The notes: generated by a model not told the origin, from the letters alone. A DNA stretch of 64,000 nt from Cryptomeria japonica (GCF_030272615.1 NC_081415.1:505873373-505937372); one strand, 5' to 3'. Shown: positions 1 through 11,390, counted from the first letter of the stretch. Made by a program: numbers and translations.

Positions 1-1110
1 TGAATTGATATCCCAAAATTACAAGATGGAATCAAATGGTGACCAAGTAGAAGAGAAAATTCATTCTTGGAAATTATGAAATGAAGCTATTCAAGAAATT
101 GCAAAATCTGAAATAGAAAGACATGAGTATAAAAGATTACATAGAGGAGTTCTACAAGTTGACCATACAAGAAGGCATGAAATTGATAGGTAAAAGGTAG
201 CAGATGTGTGAATATCTTACAATTCAATATTCAAGATGAAATGAGTATGTTTCAAATTAACACCATGGAGGAAGCATATCAATATGCATTGAAGGCTAAG
301 GAAAAGTTAATGAGAAAACAAATAAAAAACTACAAAAGTCATGGAAGATTTGCAGCAAAGAAGGGACAAACGAGCAACAGCAAAGGAAAGCATATTGAAG
401 AAGAATCGACCGAGCCCAAATGGAGTAAAGAAGTGGGCCAAATCACAAAATAAAAGGAGGTACCAGAAAGAGGAGGTGGTAGCAATAGCACAGGGTTCCT
501 TGGTAAATATTTTCAACGTGGAGAAGTTGGTCATCATGCTTATGAGTCTCCTCAAATACAATAAGGTAGCAAGAAGACTGTAGCAAGAAACCACTTGTCA
601 CAAGAGGGTGAGGAGAGTGATGCATCCCTAAAAGGTGAGGACTCCAAAGAAGGTGAATCTCTCATGGTGAGGAGAGTGTTGGTGAATCCCAAAGTACCTA
701 AGGAGGAACCATCCCAAAGGAGTCTCTTTCAAATGATGTGCAAAGCAAGAATTAAGTGTTGCAAAGTCATAATAGATAGTGGTAGTCTGGATAATCTAGT
801 ATCAAAGGAGATGATAGGAAAGTTAGGCTTGAAAAGGTGTAAGCACCCTAGTCCATGAAAAGTTTCATGGCTACAAGAGGGACATGAGATGACTGTGAGT
901 GAGTAGTTTTTAATTAGTTTTCATATTGGCTCTTATAGAGATGAAGTGTTGTTTGATGTGATGCCTATGAGCGCTTATCATGTGTTGTTGGGAAGGCCAT
1001 TCACAATGATTGTAAGAATCCGTACACCATCAAGAAAGATGGTCAAAAATATGTGTTGAATCCTCTAGGGAGAAGGAGAAGCAAACAAAAGAATCAAGCT
1101 CTGTAGTTTG
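1..1110 (+). pseudogene. Ty3/gypsy gag-protease relic
   Basis: This is a broken coding stretch of a plant Ty3/gypsy retrotransposon, readable only by switching frames. The piece at 208-453 contains a gag-like segment (MEEAYQYALKAKEKLMRKQ). Around 505-551 the translation GEVGHHAYESP matches a CCHC zinc knuckle whose cysteines are mostly lost (the last is Ser). At 595-858 the frame contains VIIDSGSLDNLVSKEMIGKL, the retroviral-type aspartic protease motif with DSG in place of DTG. Around 960-1005 the segment AYHVLLGRPF matches the conserved end of that protease. In the family these proteins form the capsid and process the polyprotein. Many stops and frameshifts separate the pieces, and reverse transcriptase is not recognisable downstream. 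The element runs off the left edge. Identification as gypsy gag-pro is fairly secure; the exact lineage is not. Confidence 0.75.
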
Positions 1111-2693
1111 TTGTAGTGCTGGAAGTAACAAATAGAGGAGAAGGAAGGGTTAATTTCAAGAGGAAAAGGTAGATTGAATACAAATTTATTGAAGCAGTGC
1201 ACTAAAGGAAAAGAGAATAGCAGCCCAAAAAGAATGTAATGGTCAGAGAGGTGTATTGTGTTTTGAAGTTGATAAAGAACGGAAGAGGGAAGGCTCTCAT
1301 GGACAAGGAGAAAAAGTGGATGAGAAACAAACATGGGATTATCGTCCCATGCATCTCCCAATGTTCCTAAGTTTGCCAACTCGTGGGCATTTCACTTACC
1401 CAGTGTGTTTGGTGCAAGAGCACACAGATGAAATGATAATCAGCACTACCAAAAAAAAATTGTATGTTTTCTTTAATTTTGGTTTGTTTTGGTTTTAGCA
1501 TCTCTCCCTCAATTTCAGTCTTATGTTCAAGCTCTTGACTTAGTTCATCAAAACCTTCAAACTTGGTCAGATCCATAGCTCTCCCAAGAGCGATTCCCTA
1601 CTTATGTACCTTAGTTTTCCCCTTCTTATCTTTGGCAATCCCAATTAGGAAGACTAGATTGTGATGCAAGTTTAGTGAGATGTATATTTCCTTCTATATA
1701 TTTATTTTCATTCACTGCTCGTGTATATTATTAAACAATGCAATTGTCTAGAGTCAACTAGTCTCCTCAACCTTTGCCAACAACCACATAGCCTGCGATG
1801 AAGTAGGAGTTTTGGAATGGGGTACTAACATCCATCGATGCATAATTTGAAATATGGACAACAATTGTCTTACATGTCATGTACAAAGTGGATGTGTTGG
1901 TAGGCTTTAGAAACTTCCAACAAATAACACCATTATGCGATGAATAATAAAAAGGAAGGCATCGATCAAGAAGAAGAAATGAAACAATCATAGGCTCTTG
2001 AGGCAATCCGTGACTATGTATATTAGATAGTTGAGATCAGATTGTTGGAATTGATTTCAAATTGGATAGAGAAGGATGGGAAGAGGCATCGATGAAGGGA
2101 AAATAAGAGAATGCAAAAAGGAAAGGAGAGTATGATGCAGGGGCATCAATCCCTCTTCCTTGTTGTGTGTTTTGTTTGGTTTTGTGTTTTGTTTCTCATT
2201 TTTGTGTCTGGTATGTTGTAGCATTGTCCAACCCTGTTGAAATTTCATCCATAAATAGAGCTTTAGAATGAGCAACTAGCATTTCCTCTACACGGTGACT
2301 CTCTTCTTATGACCAGAGGCTCCATGGTGCATTTGATTTTGTGGTTTTCTTTTATAGATTTATGTGTTGGAATGAAGAGACAATCCAATTCCATTAATTA
2401 TTTATTATTCTATCAATTTGTAGTATCACAAATGTTTATGATAACAAAAAACCATCATTTAAATGTTGTCAAGCATAAAATTTAATGCACAAACCTACAA
2501 AACCTTTTGTTAGATAAGAAATAATATTTATGAAAAAATTCACATAATCAAAGATTATTCATTGCAATGAAACTATCGAAGTAGAAAAAAATTAATGGAT
2601 GAGAACATTATAAAAAACTTTCAATGCAACATTATAATGTTTTTTAGAATTTTTCCTTAATTTGTCTTATCTAGAGATACATAATACTTTTTA
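1111..2693. other. No recognisable gene; possible retroelement spacer
   Basis: AT-rich sequence with short open frames but no domain I recognise. The first few hundred bases may be decayed continuation of the gypsy relic, since lysine- and arginine-rich translation continues after the protease motif, but no reverse transcriptase motif follows. Confidence 0.4.
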
Positions 2694-3066
2694 AAATGTA
2701 TTTGGATGATCAACATTGTTTTCCATTGAGACACAATCTCATTAATCAACCCTTTAATAAGAAAAAAGCTAAAACAAACATCTTGTAATTTTCCAACTTG
2801 TTTCCTTTATATTTATTTTTGTATGCCTATGTCAATTTCAATGGGTATTTAGAAGTCTTTTACCACCAAAAGAGTGGTTGCTATGAAATTTATTAAAAAC
2901 ATTTTCTTCCACATATTTTGTGGTTGGTCAAGCATGGCATTAGAATATTTGGGCCCCACACATTAACTACACTTCCTAAAACAAAATATATTTGAATTTT
3001 CCACCACAAATGTCTTTGTAGAGTGTTATTTGAATTTTCCACCACAAATGTCTTTGTAGAGTGTGA
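2694..3066 (+). repeat. Dispersed direct repeat, copy 1
   Basis: This segment is repeated, diverged, at about 3579-3930. Shared landmarks in the same order are TTTGGATGATC, AACATCTTGTAATTTTCCAA, TATTTTTGTATG, CTATGTCAATTTCAATGG, GGGCCCCA and CCACAAATGTCTTTGTA. Length and spacing are similar in both copies. It could be two LTR or MITE-like relics; no coding sequence is present. Confidence 0.75.
2989..3064 (+). repeat. 38-bp tandem duplication
   Basis: A 38-bp unit beginning TATTTGAATTTTCC and ending GTAGAGTGT occurs twice back to back and identically (2989-3026 and 3027-3064). The second dispersed copy near 3900 has only one unit, so the duplication is specific to this copy and recent. Confidence 0.9.
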
Positions 3067-3578
3067 GGGTTAGAAATAGATTTTTGTGATGTTTTATAAA
3101 TAAAAAATTAATGCTTATGAAATTTCATTAAAGCTAATTAAGATTAGTTTTTTTAGCTTTTCAACAATTGAGAGTAGTTTTAAGAGTGATTTTGTTGTCA
3201 TGATTAGGTGTACACCTTACATAACATTGATTTAGTTTAATTATGTAATTAAATATTTAATGATAATTATATTTTAAATATAATAAATGTTAAAAGTGTA
3301 GAAATAAATATATAAAAAAAATGTATTTAACATTGTAATCAAATAATAAATCTAATTTTATATAATATTAAGATTTGAATATTTTGAGATTAAAAAGGGA
3401 TCATGTTAATATTTTTTTTTGCTTGAAATCAAAATATTTTGTTTACATATTATAAGTTTTAGTTTGTAGAAATATCTTGCACCCATGAAAATGATCAAAC
3501 ATGTGTATAGTCCTACTTCATATTTTGCTTCATTCGTGTTTGTTGCTTTTCTAAAATTTAAAGAATTGTAGTACTTAA

Positions 3579-3930
3579 AAATATATTTGGATGATCGACA
3601 TTGTGTCACAATGGGACACATTCTCATAAATCAACACTTAAAAAACATCACGTAAATAAATAATCTAAAAGATAATTTGGGAGGAACATCTTCTAATTTT
3701 CCAAGTTGTTTCCTTCATATTTATTTTTGTATGGCTATGTCAATTTCAATGGATATCTAAACGCCTATACAAAGAGTGTGGTTGCTATGAATTTTCTTAA
3801 ATATGATCTCCTCCACATGTTTGGTCAAGCACTACATTAGAATATGTGGGCCCCATATATCAGCCATCATTCCCAAAATAAATAAAATATATTTGAATTT
3901 TCTACCACAAATGTCTTTGTAAGGTGTGTT
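3579..3930 (+). repeat. Dispersed direct repeat, copy 2
   Basis: Diverged second copy of the segment at 2694-3066, with the same landmark strings in the same order and several small indels. The sequence between the copies (3067-3578) is AT-rich with nothing recognisable. Confidence 0.75.
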
Positions 3931-5797
3931 GTTTGTAGAAAAATATCTGCTTCTGAAGAGGAACTCTTTTGTTTACATATTCAAAATAGGACAAGGTCTT
4001 ACAGATCATGACAATTACCATGAGTATTACGGCTTACTTGATCATTTTAAAGTGAACTATTATCCATCCAAGCTTATCAATATGGAAGGTTGCAGTGACT
4101 AGATACAGTTGGTGGAAGAATTTAAATTAAATCTTTGCAATCGTGGAAGTAAGCTACCAGCAATCTTTATTACATTAGAGGTCTTTAGCCCAGATTAGTT
4201 ATATTTGTTACATATTTGAAGAGTGGCACGCTAAGTCTTCTTGATGAATTTGTACCTAAAATAATCAAGGGATTCATTACTTCAAGATTTGATTGTGTCT
4301 AGGTCATATTGCCAGATAACTTTTCAAAAAACTCTTTGGACAATGATGAACTTCAAGTTTATATTGACAATTAATTTGCTGATTGCAGTATAGGACCATC
4401 AGTTTTGTACATTGTAAAACTTTTAGAGCCTATTTTACAGAAATATACGAGAAAAGAGAAAACATATCATTAAATGCAAAGCAAGAGTCTGGAGAGCGAA
4501 CAACAGAAGAAGCCTTCCAGAGGGTGAGAATGAAAGAAGTAGAGTTTGCAGACCCCAGGCTCCAAGATAACTCATACTAGGCAAAGAGTGGTGCTGAGAT
4601 CAGTTATTGTGAAAAAGCAGAATAATTTCTTTGACAAGTTGGGGGAATGGATTTTTGACAGGAGAAAACAAAAAGAAGCCAGAGAGGCATGATCAACTCG
4701 CAATCTTATTCAATAAAATTCAGTTACTCTGATAAGTAACATATGGCATTCACTATCATCATGATTCATAATGTGATATGAAGCTAAATAGCTAATAGTT
4801 GAAGGTAGGCTAACTAAAATCTTAAAATGTTTAGACTCCTACATCACATGAGCAGTCAACAGAGGAGAAGTTTAACATTGGTGGAAAACAGCAAAGTTAA
4901 TGGGCTATGAATATTCATGAGAGGAGATTAAAAGAGTATTATCAGAATATATGATTAGAAATTCCTGTTTGCAATATGTTGTAAAAAAATCACATTTTTT
5001 TTAGGTCACACCATATACAAAAGTATATGGTAAGTCATAATGATTGTGATCATTGTAAAAAAAAGAATAGATTGTAATTATCCAGGTGCTTAATGATCTA
5101 GATATTTTTCATTTCTTGAGTTTTATGACTACATTCGATCCTTCCAAAAGCTTCTGATGTTACTGATGAGAAATGGTTGAAAAGGTTGAGAAATGTTTTC
5201 TCAAAGTTCTACCAGAATTTTGCAGCAGTGTTCTGTTTTTTACACAATGAACAGAATGGAAAAGAAAATAAACACCACATGAATAGGTTTGATCAACTGC
5301 AACAACAATTTCCCATGATGTTAAAAGGTTAGGATGGGCAAGGTAATGGTGGTTGCAGGGTGCCATTGCATAGATCAGATATCAAGTTTATTTGTAATGG
5401 GCTTGAGCATAGGATTACTATTAAAGTAATGAGAAAAGGCAAGCCGAACACTCCCCTTCGTCACTTACAAAAAAGAATGAAATGCCATATGTTGTCAAGC
5501 CTATGAAGACTAAGAGTTCACGTTTCTAGAATATATAAAGAAAGAATTACCAAAAATGGTCTTCTGTCACCAAAGTCACTGAAGACTAGGTACATATAAA
5601 AACAAAAAAAATCACCAAATGCAACATGTTGCACAAAAAGTCGATGCCCCGTTAAAACATATCGCTGGCACAAGACCTTTGAAGCAGATCATTTTAAATC
5701 ATTGCTCTGAGCCTTGAAGCGGTTAGGGTATGTCTTTGCTGGACCTGGAGTTGAAGATCATGCCTGTGCTGCATATAATATTGACGCAAACCCTCAC
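3931..5797. other. No recognisable gene
   Basis: AT-rich DNA with scattered short open frames on both strands. I see no conserved domain, RNA gene or repeat boundary. The frame at 4383-4580 (+) is too short and featureless to call. Confidence 0.4.
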
Positions 5798-5936
5798 CTT
5801 GTTTTACCATTTTCTTGCTCTTTATGAGCTCCTGTTTTTCTTTCAGGGTTCCCATCGAATTTATTGCAGCGGTGTTTTCTGTGTTCAGAAATGCAGCTCC
5901 CAGTTCTTCATCCACCCACATGGCTGCTATTACACA
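5798..5936 (-). other. Candidate exon of an unrecognised gene
   Basis: On the minus strand an acceptor-like CAACAG precedes an open stretch reading CVIAAMWVDEELGAAF and then LKEKQELIKSKKMVKQ, ending at a good donor, ACAAG|GTGAGG (donor GT at 5797-5796). The peptide is charged and helix-like with ordinary codon use, unlike the surrounding low-complexity DNA. I do not recognise the protein. No matching neighbouring exon is certain, so this may be a gene fragment or chance. Confidence 0.3.
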
Positions 5937-7449
5937 CTGTTGAGAAGCCCTCGCAAAATAAATTCAACAACAGATGTTCCATTAATTGATCGTCCAATCA
6001 AAATCTGAGTTGATTCTGAGATCAGATTTGATCTGATTTGCATGCGTTTCAACTTTCAACGAGGATATTTAATTTAAATCAAAGGTCCAATTTGATTTGA
6101 AGATGGGATTGCTGACTAAAACACACTGCAGTTTCATGGCAATTTAATACAGTTTAATGGCGTAAGACAGGTTTACGGTGAAAAGCTCCCACATAATATA
6201 GCCAATCGGCTAAACACTGTTTTCATATGGAAAGGTTAGTCATTAGGTTTCTAACAACCAGATCCTCCTGAAAGTTGGAGGAAATAATTAGGCAATATAT
6301 GTAGCTTGTTGATATAGCTTGTATTTGATACTATTAGTCAATACACATCTTTAATCTTCATTAAGTAGTAGAGTTTGCAGAGAACCTTCTCTGTAAATGA
6401 AAGACAGTTTTTCGTACTTCAAATCTTGTCACATACCAAACTTTCAAAGGTGAAATGATTATGTCAATGGCATCATCTTATAGAGTTCCCAAATCCCCTG
6501 GTTTCTAGGAAGATGATAGCCAGTCTTAGTACAGAACTGGAGAGTATGTTCTTGACTAAACTAGATAAATTTTAATCAATGATACTGAAATTTGCATCTT
6601 CCAGAGCATCAATTGGTCCAAAATCAGCCTGCAGTAGAAATAGAAACAGTCAGAGAGTTCTGCAACGAAGTTCATGTGAATTAAATCTATTGAATATGCA
6701 GTTATGCTCTGCAAGACTTCATCATAAACACCTTTTCCATAGACTCCCTTTATTTGATCTGGGGAATCATCAAAAAAAGTAGTGGCAAGAGTTCTTTCAA
6801 ACCATCACCATTGTTGGAGCCATTAAGTGCCTTTAGACACTACTGATTTGTATATGGACAGATATAGATTAGTAACGCAATGTTCTTCCTTGAGATCTAT
6901 TATCAGATTCCCCCAGTACCTTGACTCTCATTCTTTGTGGTTGTGGCTCTATCTCACTCCAGTATTGGGCACCCTCTCTCATAACCCTTCATAGTGCAGA
7001 ACTCAGTTAAAGATTCACATTACATGTTTTTCCCACTACCAGCAATTTATTGGCCTTGAATGTTGTCTTTAAGCAGCATCAACAAAATCCTAGTATTGTC
7101 CAGCCTGCCCACCTTAGCTCTGGACTCTCCCCAGCAAGTATTCTCACTCTGCATTGGTGCTTCCACTCTGATCAATGACATTTTTGTTGGCTCCTCCACT
7201 CATCTCAAAATACTGATTTGAGGTTTTTGATTCCTCATTTAGGTGACCTTCTATTATTGCCTTTTAGGTTCTTCGCCGCCTTTTTCTTAATCTTATAGTG
7301 CATGCTTGGGGTTATGCCTTTTTTTTTAGGTTAGCCACTGTGTGTGTATGTATGCTTTATGCCTAGGGTCTCTTTTTTGGCCTAGCCCTTTGCTATCATG
7401 CCTGCTACATGTTCCATCCTGTTGACCTATTTTTGGTCATTTGTGAACA
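5937..7449. other. No recognisable gene
   Basis: Mixed-composition DNA with no domain, RNA gene or clear repeat that I can support. The 6579-6782 (+) open frame shows no family signature. Confidence 0.4.
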
Positions 7450-7752
7450 TTAACATTCTTTCTTTCTTTCTTCTATGTCAGAAGCCAGAATGCAAAGGAA
7501 AGCAGTAGCTTGGGCATAATGGCTATACTTTAAACCTCCTGGGTATTTAGCCCCATGGAAGAAGTTTGGAAATTTAAATAAAGGGTATTGTTCTGGCAAA
7601 TCCATGAGCTTGCTATAACGATGACATGGAATTAAACGTAGACAATCTGTGGTTGCATTCTTTGTTTCAATGACCTTGAAAAACACAGAGGTCAAAAGTT
7701 TCTGTTGAAGGCATCTCTTAATGTGTAACCTAGGTCCTTGCACTTCAAACAA
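7450..7752 (-). CDS. Unrecognised 100-codon open frame
   Basis: An uninterrupted frame of 100 codons. Its translation includes DLPEQYPLFKFPNFFHGA and later YSHYAQATAFLCILAS, ending in a charged EERKKEC tail. Composition is protein-like rather than low complexity, and the strand matches the GCK-domain gene and the two candidate exons nearby. I do not recognise a family and see no splice context that ties it to a neighbour. It may be a gene fragment, a retroelement piece or a chance frame. Confidence 0.25.
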   Translation of the reverse strand: MFEVQGPRLHIKRCLQQKLLTSVFFKVIETKNATTDCLRLIPCHRYSKLMDLPEQYPLFKFPNFFHGAKYPGGLKYSHYAQATAFLCILASDIEERKKEC

Positions 7753-7840
7753 AAAAAAATGTTTGAGTTGCCCCAGAATGGAGCACCACTTGGAGACATT
7801 GTAATCTGATGAGATAGTTCATGAATTGGAGAATGGAGGA

Positions 7841-8254
7841 GGCTGTCATCACACATGCATGCATCGCCATTAAAAATTATTTATTATTTCATTGGCTTAT
7901 TGCCTTCTCTGATCTCCTTAAACTCATACTTAAGTCTGGTTGAATCTTTGACTCCATATATCTTGTCTACAAGCTTGAATCTATTTCTTAAACATCAATA
8001 ATCTATTTTAACCAGTAAGATTTGGAATAAGATGACAAAATTATTATGGCTGTCATCACATATGCATGCATCGCCATTAAAAATTATTTATTATTTCATT
8101 GAATTATTGCCTTCTCTGATCTCCTTTAACTCATACTTATGTCTGGTTGAATCTTTGACTCCATATATCTTGTCTATAAGCTTGAATCTGTTTCTTAAAC
8201 ATCAATAATCTATTTTAACCAGTAAGATTTGGAATAAGATGACAAAATTATTAT
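7841..8254 (+). repeat. 207-bp tandem duplication
   Basis: The unit 7841-8047 (starting GGCTGTCATCACACATGCAT) is repeated immediately at 8048-8254 with only about eight substitutions. Both copies end GACAAAATTATTAT. The junction is exact, so this is a simple tandem duplication of moderate age. Confidence 0.95.
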
Positions 8255-9931
8255 TTGTGTAAACAAGGCCTTTTCTGACACAATTCCACTGTCTTTGAAG
8301 GCGTTTTGAAAAATATATCTGGTAAGAGTGATGACTTGTCCTATTAAACCCCAACATTTCATGTGAATCACAAATTTGTTCCTTTTTGCTCTTATAATAT
8401 AGCTTACATTGTTGCATCCAAAAGGGGATGATTTAGAGTGTATATGGCGCATTAATTGACTCGTGTGTTCTCAAATTTCAAAATGTCCGCATCTGTTGCT
8501 AGTTTTCTTTAGTCTCTCTTTCTAGTGAGGATATAGCTTCAACTCTTTCATGTTCTTGTATGACCAACATTGTTCTATGGTTGTGAGATAATGATTCTAA
8601 GGTCACAGTTTCTTACTAGTCACACATGGAGAGTGTTTATTAAAATATAGTACCACATAACATTATTTTGGCTAAAATTTAAGGCTCATTCTCCAGACAC
8701 CTTAGCCATGTTGATGATCTTTTGTGGACTTGGTCCATAGCAGATATCCAAGTCTAGCCCTTCACTCCAGTTAAGACTTGGAAAGAAAACCGAGGCTTTG
8801 ATTGAACAACAGTACACTAGATCACTGCAAATAGAAATATGATTTTCCTCAAAGAAAGGTAAATCATGGGAAGATGAGTACCTAAGTGCAAGTACGGAAA
8901 CCAAAGAGAGAACCTTCTATACAAAATTGAGATTTTCCGTAATAGTGTCTGAACCACCTATAAAATTTGAGAAATCAGCCTGTTAATCTTTTAACCTTTT
9001 TGCTAAATCTGTATTCACTTCTTGAACTTACCATGTAAATTGAAAGAAACCTCAACCCTGCAGTCAACCCCTACACATTCTTCAAAAGATGTTACAAGCT
9101 AAATAACGGCTCTAATGATCATCTGATATTGTTAATTGAAAAAAAAAGGTACAAAGTGCTAAAAGAACTGGATTTACAATCTAATAAATGTCAACTGGTC
9201 AGAATTTGCAAATCCCTTCAAGAAACTTTTCATGAATGCATGTACATTAATTTATTAGCAAAAAAAGTCAAATAACTGTAAAGCGGGTACCAGTAGGTTC
9301 CAGTATGAAAACCCATTAACTCATAAAACAGGGGTTCTCATGCAATAATCTATCACATAGATGTCGACTGAGGTTAAAGAACTTTTGACATCATAATACA
9401 CAGTGGGTGAACTTTATGGCTGTCTGCCAATCTGAATTTTATGCAAATAGATGTAACACTGAAAAAAAAAAAAGTGGAAAAAGTTTAAAACAATACACTG
9501 GTAAAATGCTATCTATCAATCTGAATTTTATGCAAATAAACGTACAATGAAAATGAAAAAAGAGACAAAACGTGGAAAAAAGTTTATGATGCTTTTTTTT
9601 TTTTGCCAAACTGTATTTTTTACCATTTTCCAACATCAACGTTACCAAAACTGAAAATATTTGCAAGAAACTCACGAACTGGTAATTCTTTCTGCCAATG
9701 ATATTCTACTTCAACAGAAATTAAAAAACCAAGCCTGTAAACTTATGGTATGTACCATGCAGTCATGATCACTTTCAACACAAAACAATCATGAAATATC
9801 AGACAGCCAGACCTAGATCTGACACAACATCTGGAAAACTGTGAGAATCTAAACAATGAGAACACTTATTCATTGAATTTCAATCCAAAATAACATTCAT
9901 AGATCACTAAAATCCACTTCTCCAACCCTAC
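8255..9931. other. No confident gene; weak minus-strand coding-like segment
   Basis: Nothing can be called firmly. At 8686-8904 the minus strand has a 72-codon frame including VFFPSLNWSEGLDLDICYG. An upstream stretch (to about 8960) extends it to GSDTITENLNF after an acceptor-like TTTATAG, but with an in-frame TAG. It may be a decayed exon of an unidentified gene. Short AT-rich direct repeats (TCTGAATTTTATGCAAATA) occur at 9431 and 9520. Confidence 0.3.
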
Positions 9932-10072
9932 CTTCTGCTGGACAAGCTCCAATGATAATCTTTCAAAATTGCTAAAATCAAAAAGTAACCGAACATTCAA
10001 GATGTCCATGTCACCATGTAGGTCAATGGCAAAGCAGGCAATGGCCAGCCGCATGTTGCAAAATTACATACT
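9932..10072 (-). other. Candidate exon of an unrecognised gene
   Basis: The minus strand shows an acceptor-like TTTTACAG, then ATG (10054) opening MRLAIACFAIDLHGDMDILN and continuing to LSLELVQQK, where a good donor AGAAG|GTAGGG occurs (exon end 9932). A stop lies in frame just before the ATG, so this would be a first coding exon. The product is not recognised. It lies downstream of the GCK-domain gene on the same strand and could belong to a separate gene. Confidence 0.3.
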
Positions 10073-10442
10073 CTGTAAAAGTAGAGCATAAACAATTGAG
10101 ATCAAGGGGACAATAACACAGAGTCTTGATATTCGAAATCTTGTCAACTCATCAGAATTGTGCAATAGCTTTCTGCTAATAGGTTAATGAAAAGAAAAAA
10201 AGAAGAAAATTGTTTTTTCGGGGCTCTGAAACCTCCCTATTTTGTTTATCCCCGTTATTGCTCTAGAATGTCTGAATAAAATCTAGTCTTCGTTTGTCTT
10301 CTTAAACACAGAGTCACCTCGTAAATAGCACCATGTCGTCTTATTCCTGAGAACCCTTCGACATTAGCGTGTAAATAAAGCAATCTGTCTGTAGACACTC
10401 ACATGGTGTGCTAAGTGAGCGACCCTGTGTTCTTAATCAATC
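10073..10442. other. 3' flank of the GCK-domain gene
   Basis: This holds the presumed 3'UTR and intergenic DNA downstream of the minus-strand stop codon. I see no canonical AATAAA on the minus strand close to the stop, so the poly(A) site cannot be placed. Confidence 0.4.
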
Positions 10443-10997
10443 TTAATTCTCCTGTGGGATGATCACCTTAATTGTTGGATTGGGTACCTCGGTTATTTCA
10501 TTTGGCACCTCAATTGTCGCAATTCCCTGTGACGCACTTTCCCCTTTAGTTGCCTCTTTATCGTGTTCCTTCATTTCTTCTGCCACTTGTTCTTCCATTT
10601 CCTTCTCAGCCCTGAGAACTGGAGCATAATAATCTGCGTGACTGTCCATACAGTCCTTAAGCAAAGAAGTAACCTTGTAGCATTTTTCTACAATATCTTG
10701 ATTATTTGCCTCCCCTTCTTCAACACATTTCTCCCAAGCAATAAAAGCATCCCTGCAACCCCCAGACTTCATGAACAAGCAAAACCCACATTCCTCTTCT
10801 TCCCCATCTTCATCTTCATCGGAGTCATTAGGCTTTTGTTCGGTTTCATTGGGGTTTTGATTTTTTCCTTTGTCCCCCTCGCCATCATCAGGTCTTTTAG
10901 GGTTCTGATCTGATTCATTGGAGATTTTGGACTCTTTCTCTATTCCATTAGAATTAATATTATTTTCTTCTGATGTTTTTTCGTCCCTTTTCTCCAT
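10443..10997 (-). CDS. GCK-domain protein with twin CX9C-like cysteines
   Basis: An intact 184-codon single-exon frame. Residues 1-69 are a disordered, charged, Asn/Glu/Lys-rich segment ending in an acidic run. Residues 70-134 carry a GCK domain, a plant family named for conserved Gly, Cys and Lys: CGFCLFMKSGGCRDAFIAWE is followed by CVEEGEANNQDIVEKC, then LLKDCMDSHADYYAPVL. Six cysteines lie at 70, 73, 81, 91, 106 and 116, so 81/91 and 106/116 each form a CX9C pair. Twin CX9C pairs in helical hairpins are typical of proteins oxidatively folded in the mitochondrial intermembrane space; that location is inference here. The C-terminus (135-184) is charged, then contains VPNEITEVPNP. The ATG at 10997 is the first of the frame and follows a 5'UTR intron. 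Transcription is leftward. The molecular function of the family is not established to my knowledge. Confidence 0.88.
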   Translation of the reverse strand: MEKRDEKTSEENNINSNGIEKESKISNESDQNPKRPDDGEGDKGKNQNPNETEQKPNDSDEDEDGEEEECGFCLFMKSGGCRDAFIAWEKCVEEGEANNQDIVEKCYKVTSLLKDCMDSHADYYAPVLRAEKEMEEQVAEEMKEHDKEATKGESASQGIATIEVPNEITEVPNPTIKVIIPQEN

Positions 10998-11043
10998 TTA
11001 GGTTTTAGAATAAAGGTTTCCTAGTTTTCTAAAACTAGAATTT

Positions 11044-11135
11044 CTGCAATCTTGGTTTCTACTAATGAATTTTCTGCAATATGATAATAAAAAAGAAACT
11101 GAAGCTAAAGAACAGAACAATTGGTTTCAGTATAC
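11044..11135 (-). other. Probable 5'UTR intron of the GCK-domain gene
   Basis: On the minus strand GATCAG|GTATAC at 11136/11135 is a good donor and ATTGCAG at 11050-11044 a good acceptor, giving a 92-bp T-rich intron between the upstream ORF and the main ATG. A second acceptor, ATTGCAG ending at 11074, would give 62 bp, which is short for a plant intron. Confidence 0.6.
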
Positions 11136-11141
11136 CTGATC

Positions 11142-11255
11142 TCATTGACGAGAAGCAAGGCCTCTTTTTCCAGTCTTCTTTGTAGGCTTCACCCTAAAAT
11201 CAATGCAATCGGCAAGTGAGCTTTCTTTGACCATGACAGACAATAAAGTCTGCAT
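11142..11255 (-). CDS. 37-codon upstream ORF in the 5' leader
   Basis: This short frame opens with ATG at 11255 and closes with TGA at 11142, six bases before the presumed donor. It encodes a basic peptide beginning MQTLLSVMVKESSLADCIDF and ending VKPTKKTGKRGLASRQ. It lies about 145 bp upstream of the main start, on the same strand and in the presumed first exon. Either it is a translated upstream ORF that limits ribosome access to the main frame, as conserved-peptide uORFs do in plants, or it is a short independent peptide. The peptide looks non-random (dense Lys/Arg, Thr-Lys-Lys-Thr-Gly core), but I cannot test conservation. An overlapping alternative ATG frame (MSSSDADFIV) ends sooner. Confidence 0.45.
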   Translation of the reverse strand: MQTLLSVMVKESSLADCIDFRVKPTKKTGKRGLASRQ

Positions 11256-11302
11256 CGCTACTACTCATATAAACAGTCGACCGATTCGCTTCCCCTTTCC
11301 TT

Positions 11303-11328
11303 AAACCCTAAAGGCTGTTAAACCCTAG
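11303..11328 (-). promoter_or_regulatory. Two telo-box motifs
   Basis: AAACCCTAA at 11303-11311 and AAACCCTAG at 11320-11328 are plant telo-box motifs, common near transcription starts of genes for ribosomal and other housekeeping proteins. Both lie just upstream of the uORF in the presumed leader or proximal promoter. Confidence 0.6.
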
Positions 11329-11390
11329 AGATCTATGAATGAATGCTTCTAATAATATCAATTAAGTATGAAAGTTATTTGTAAATAAAT

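Noticed and set aside
1256-1576. Overlapping frames on both strands after the gypsy protease
   Set aside because: No reverse transcriptase or other domain in either; too short and unsupported.
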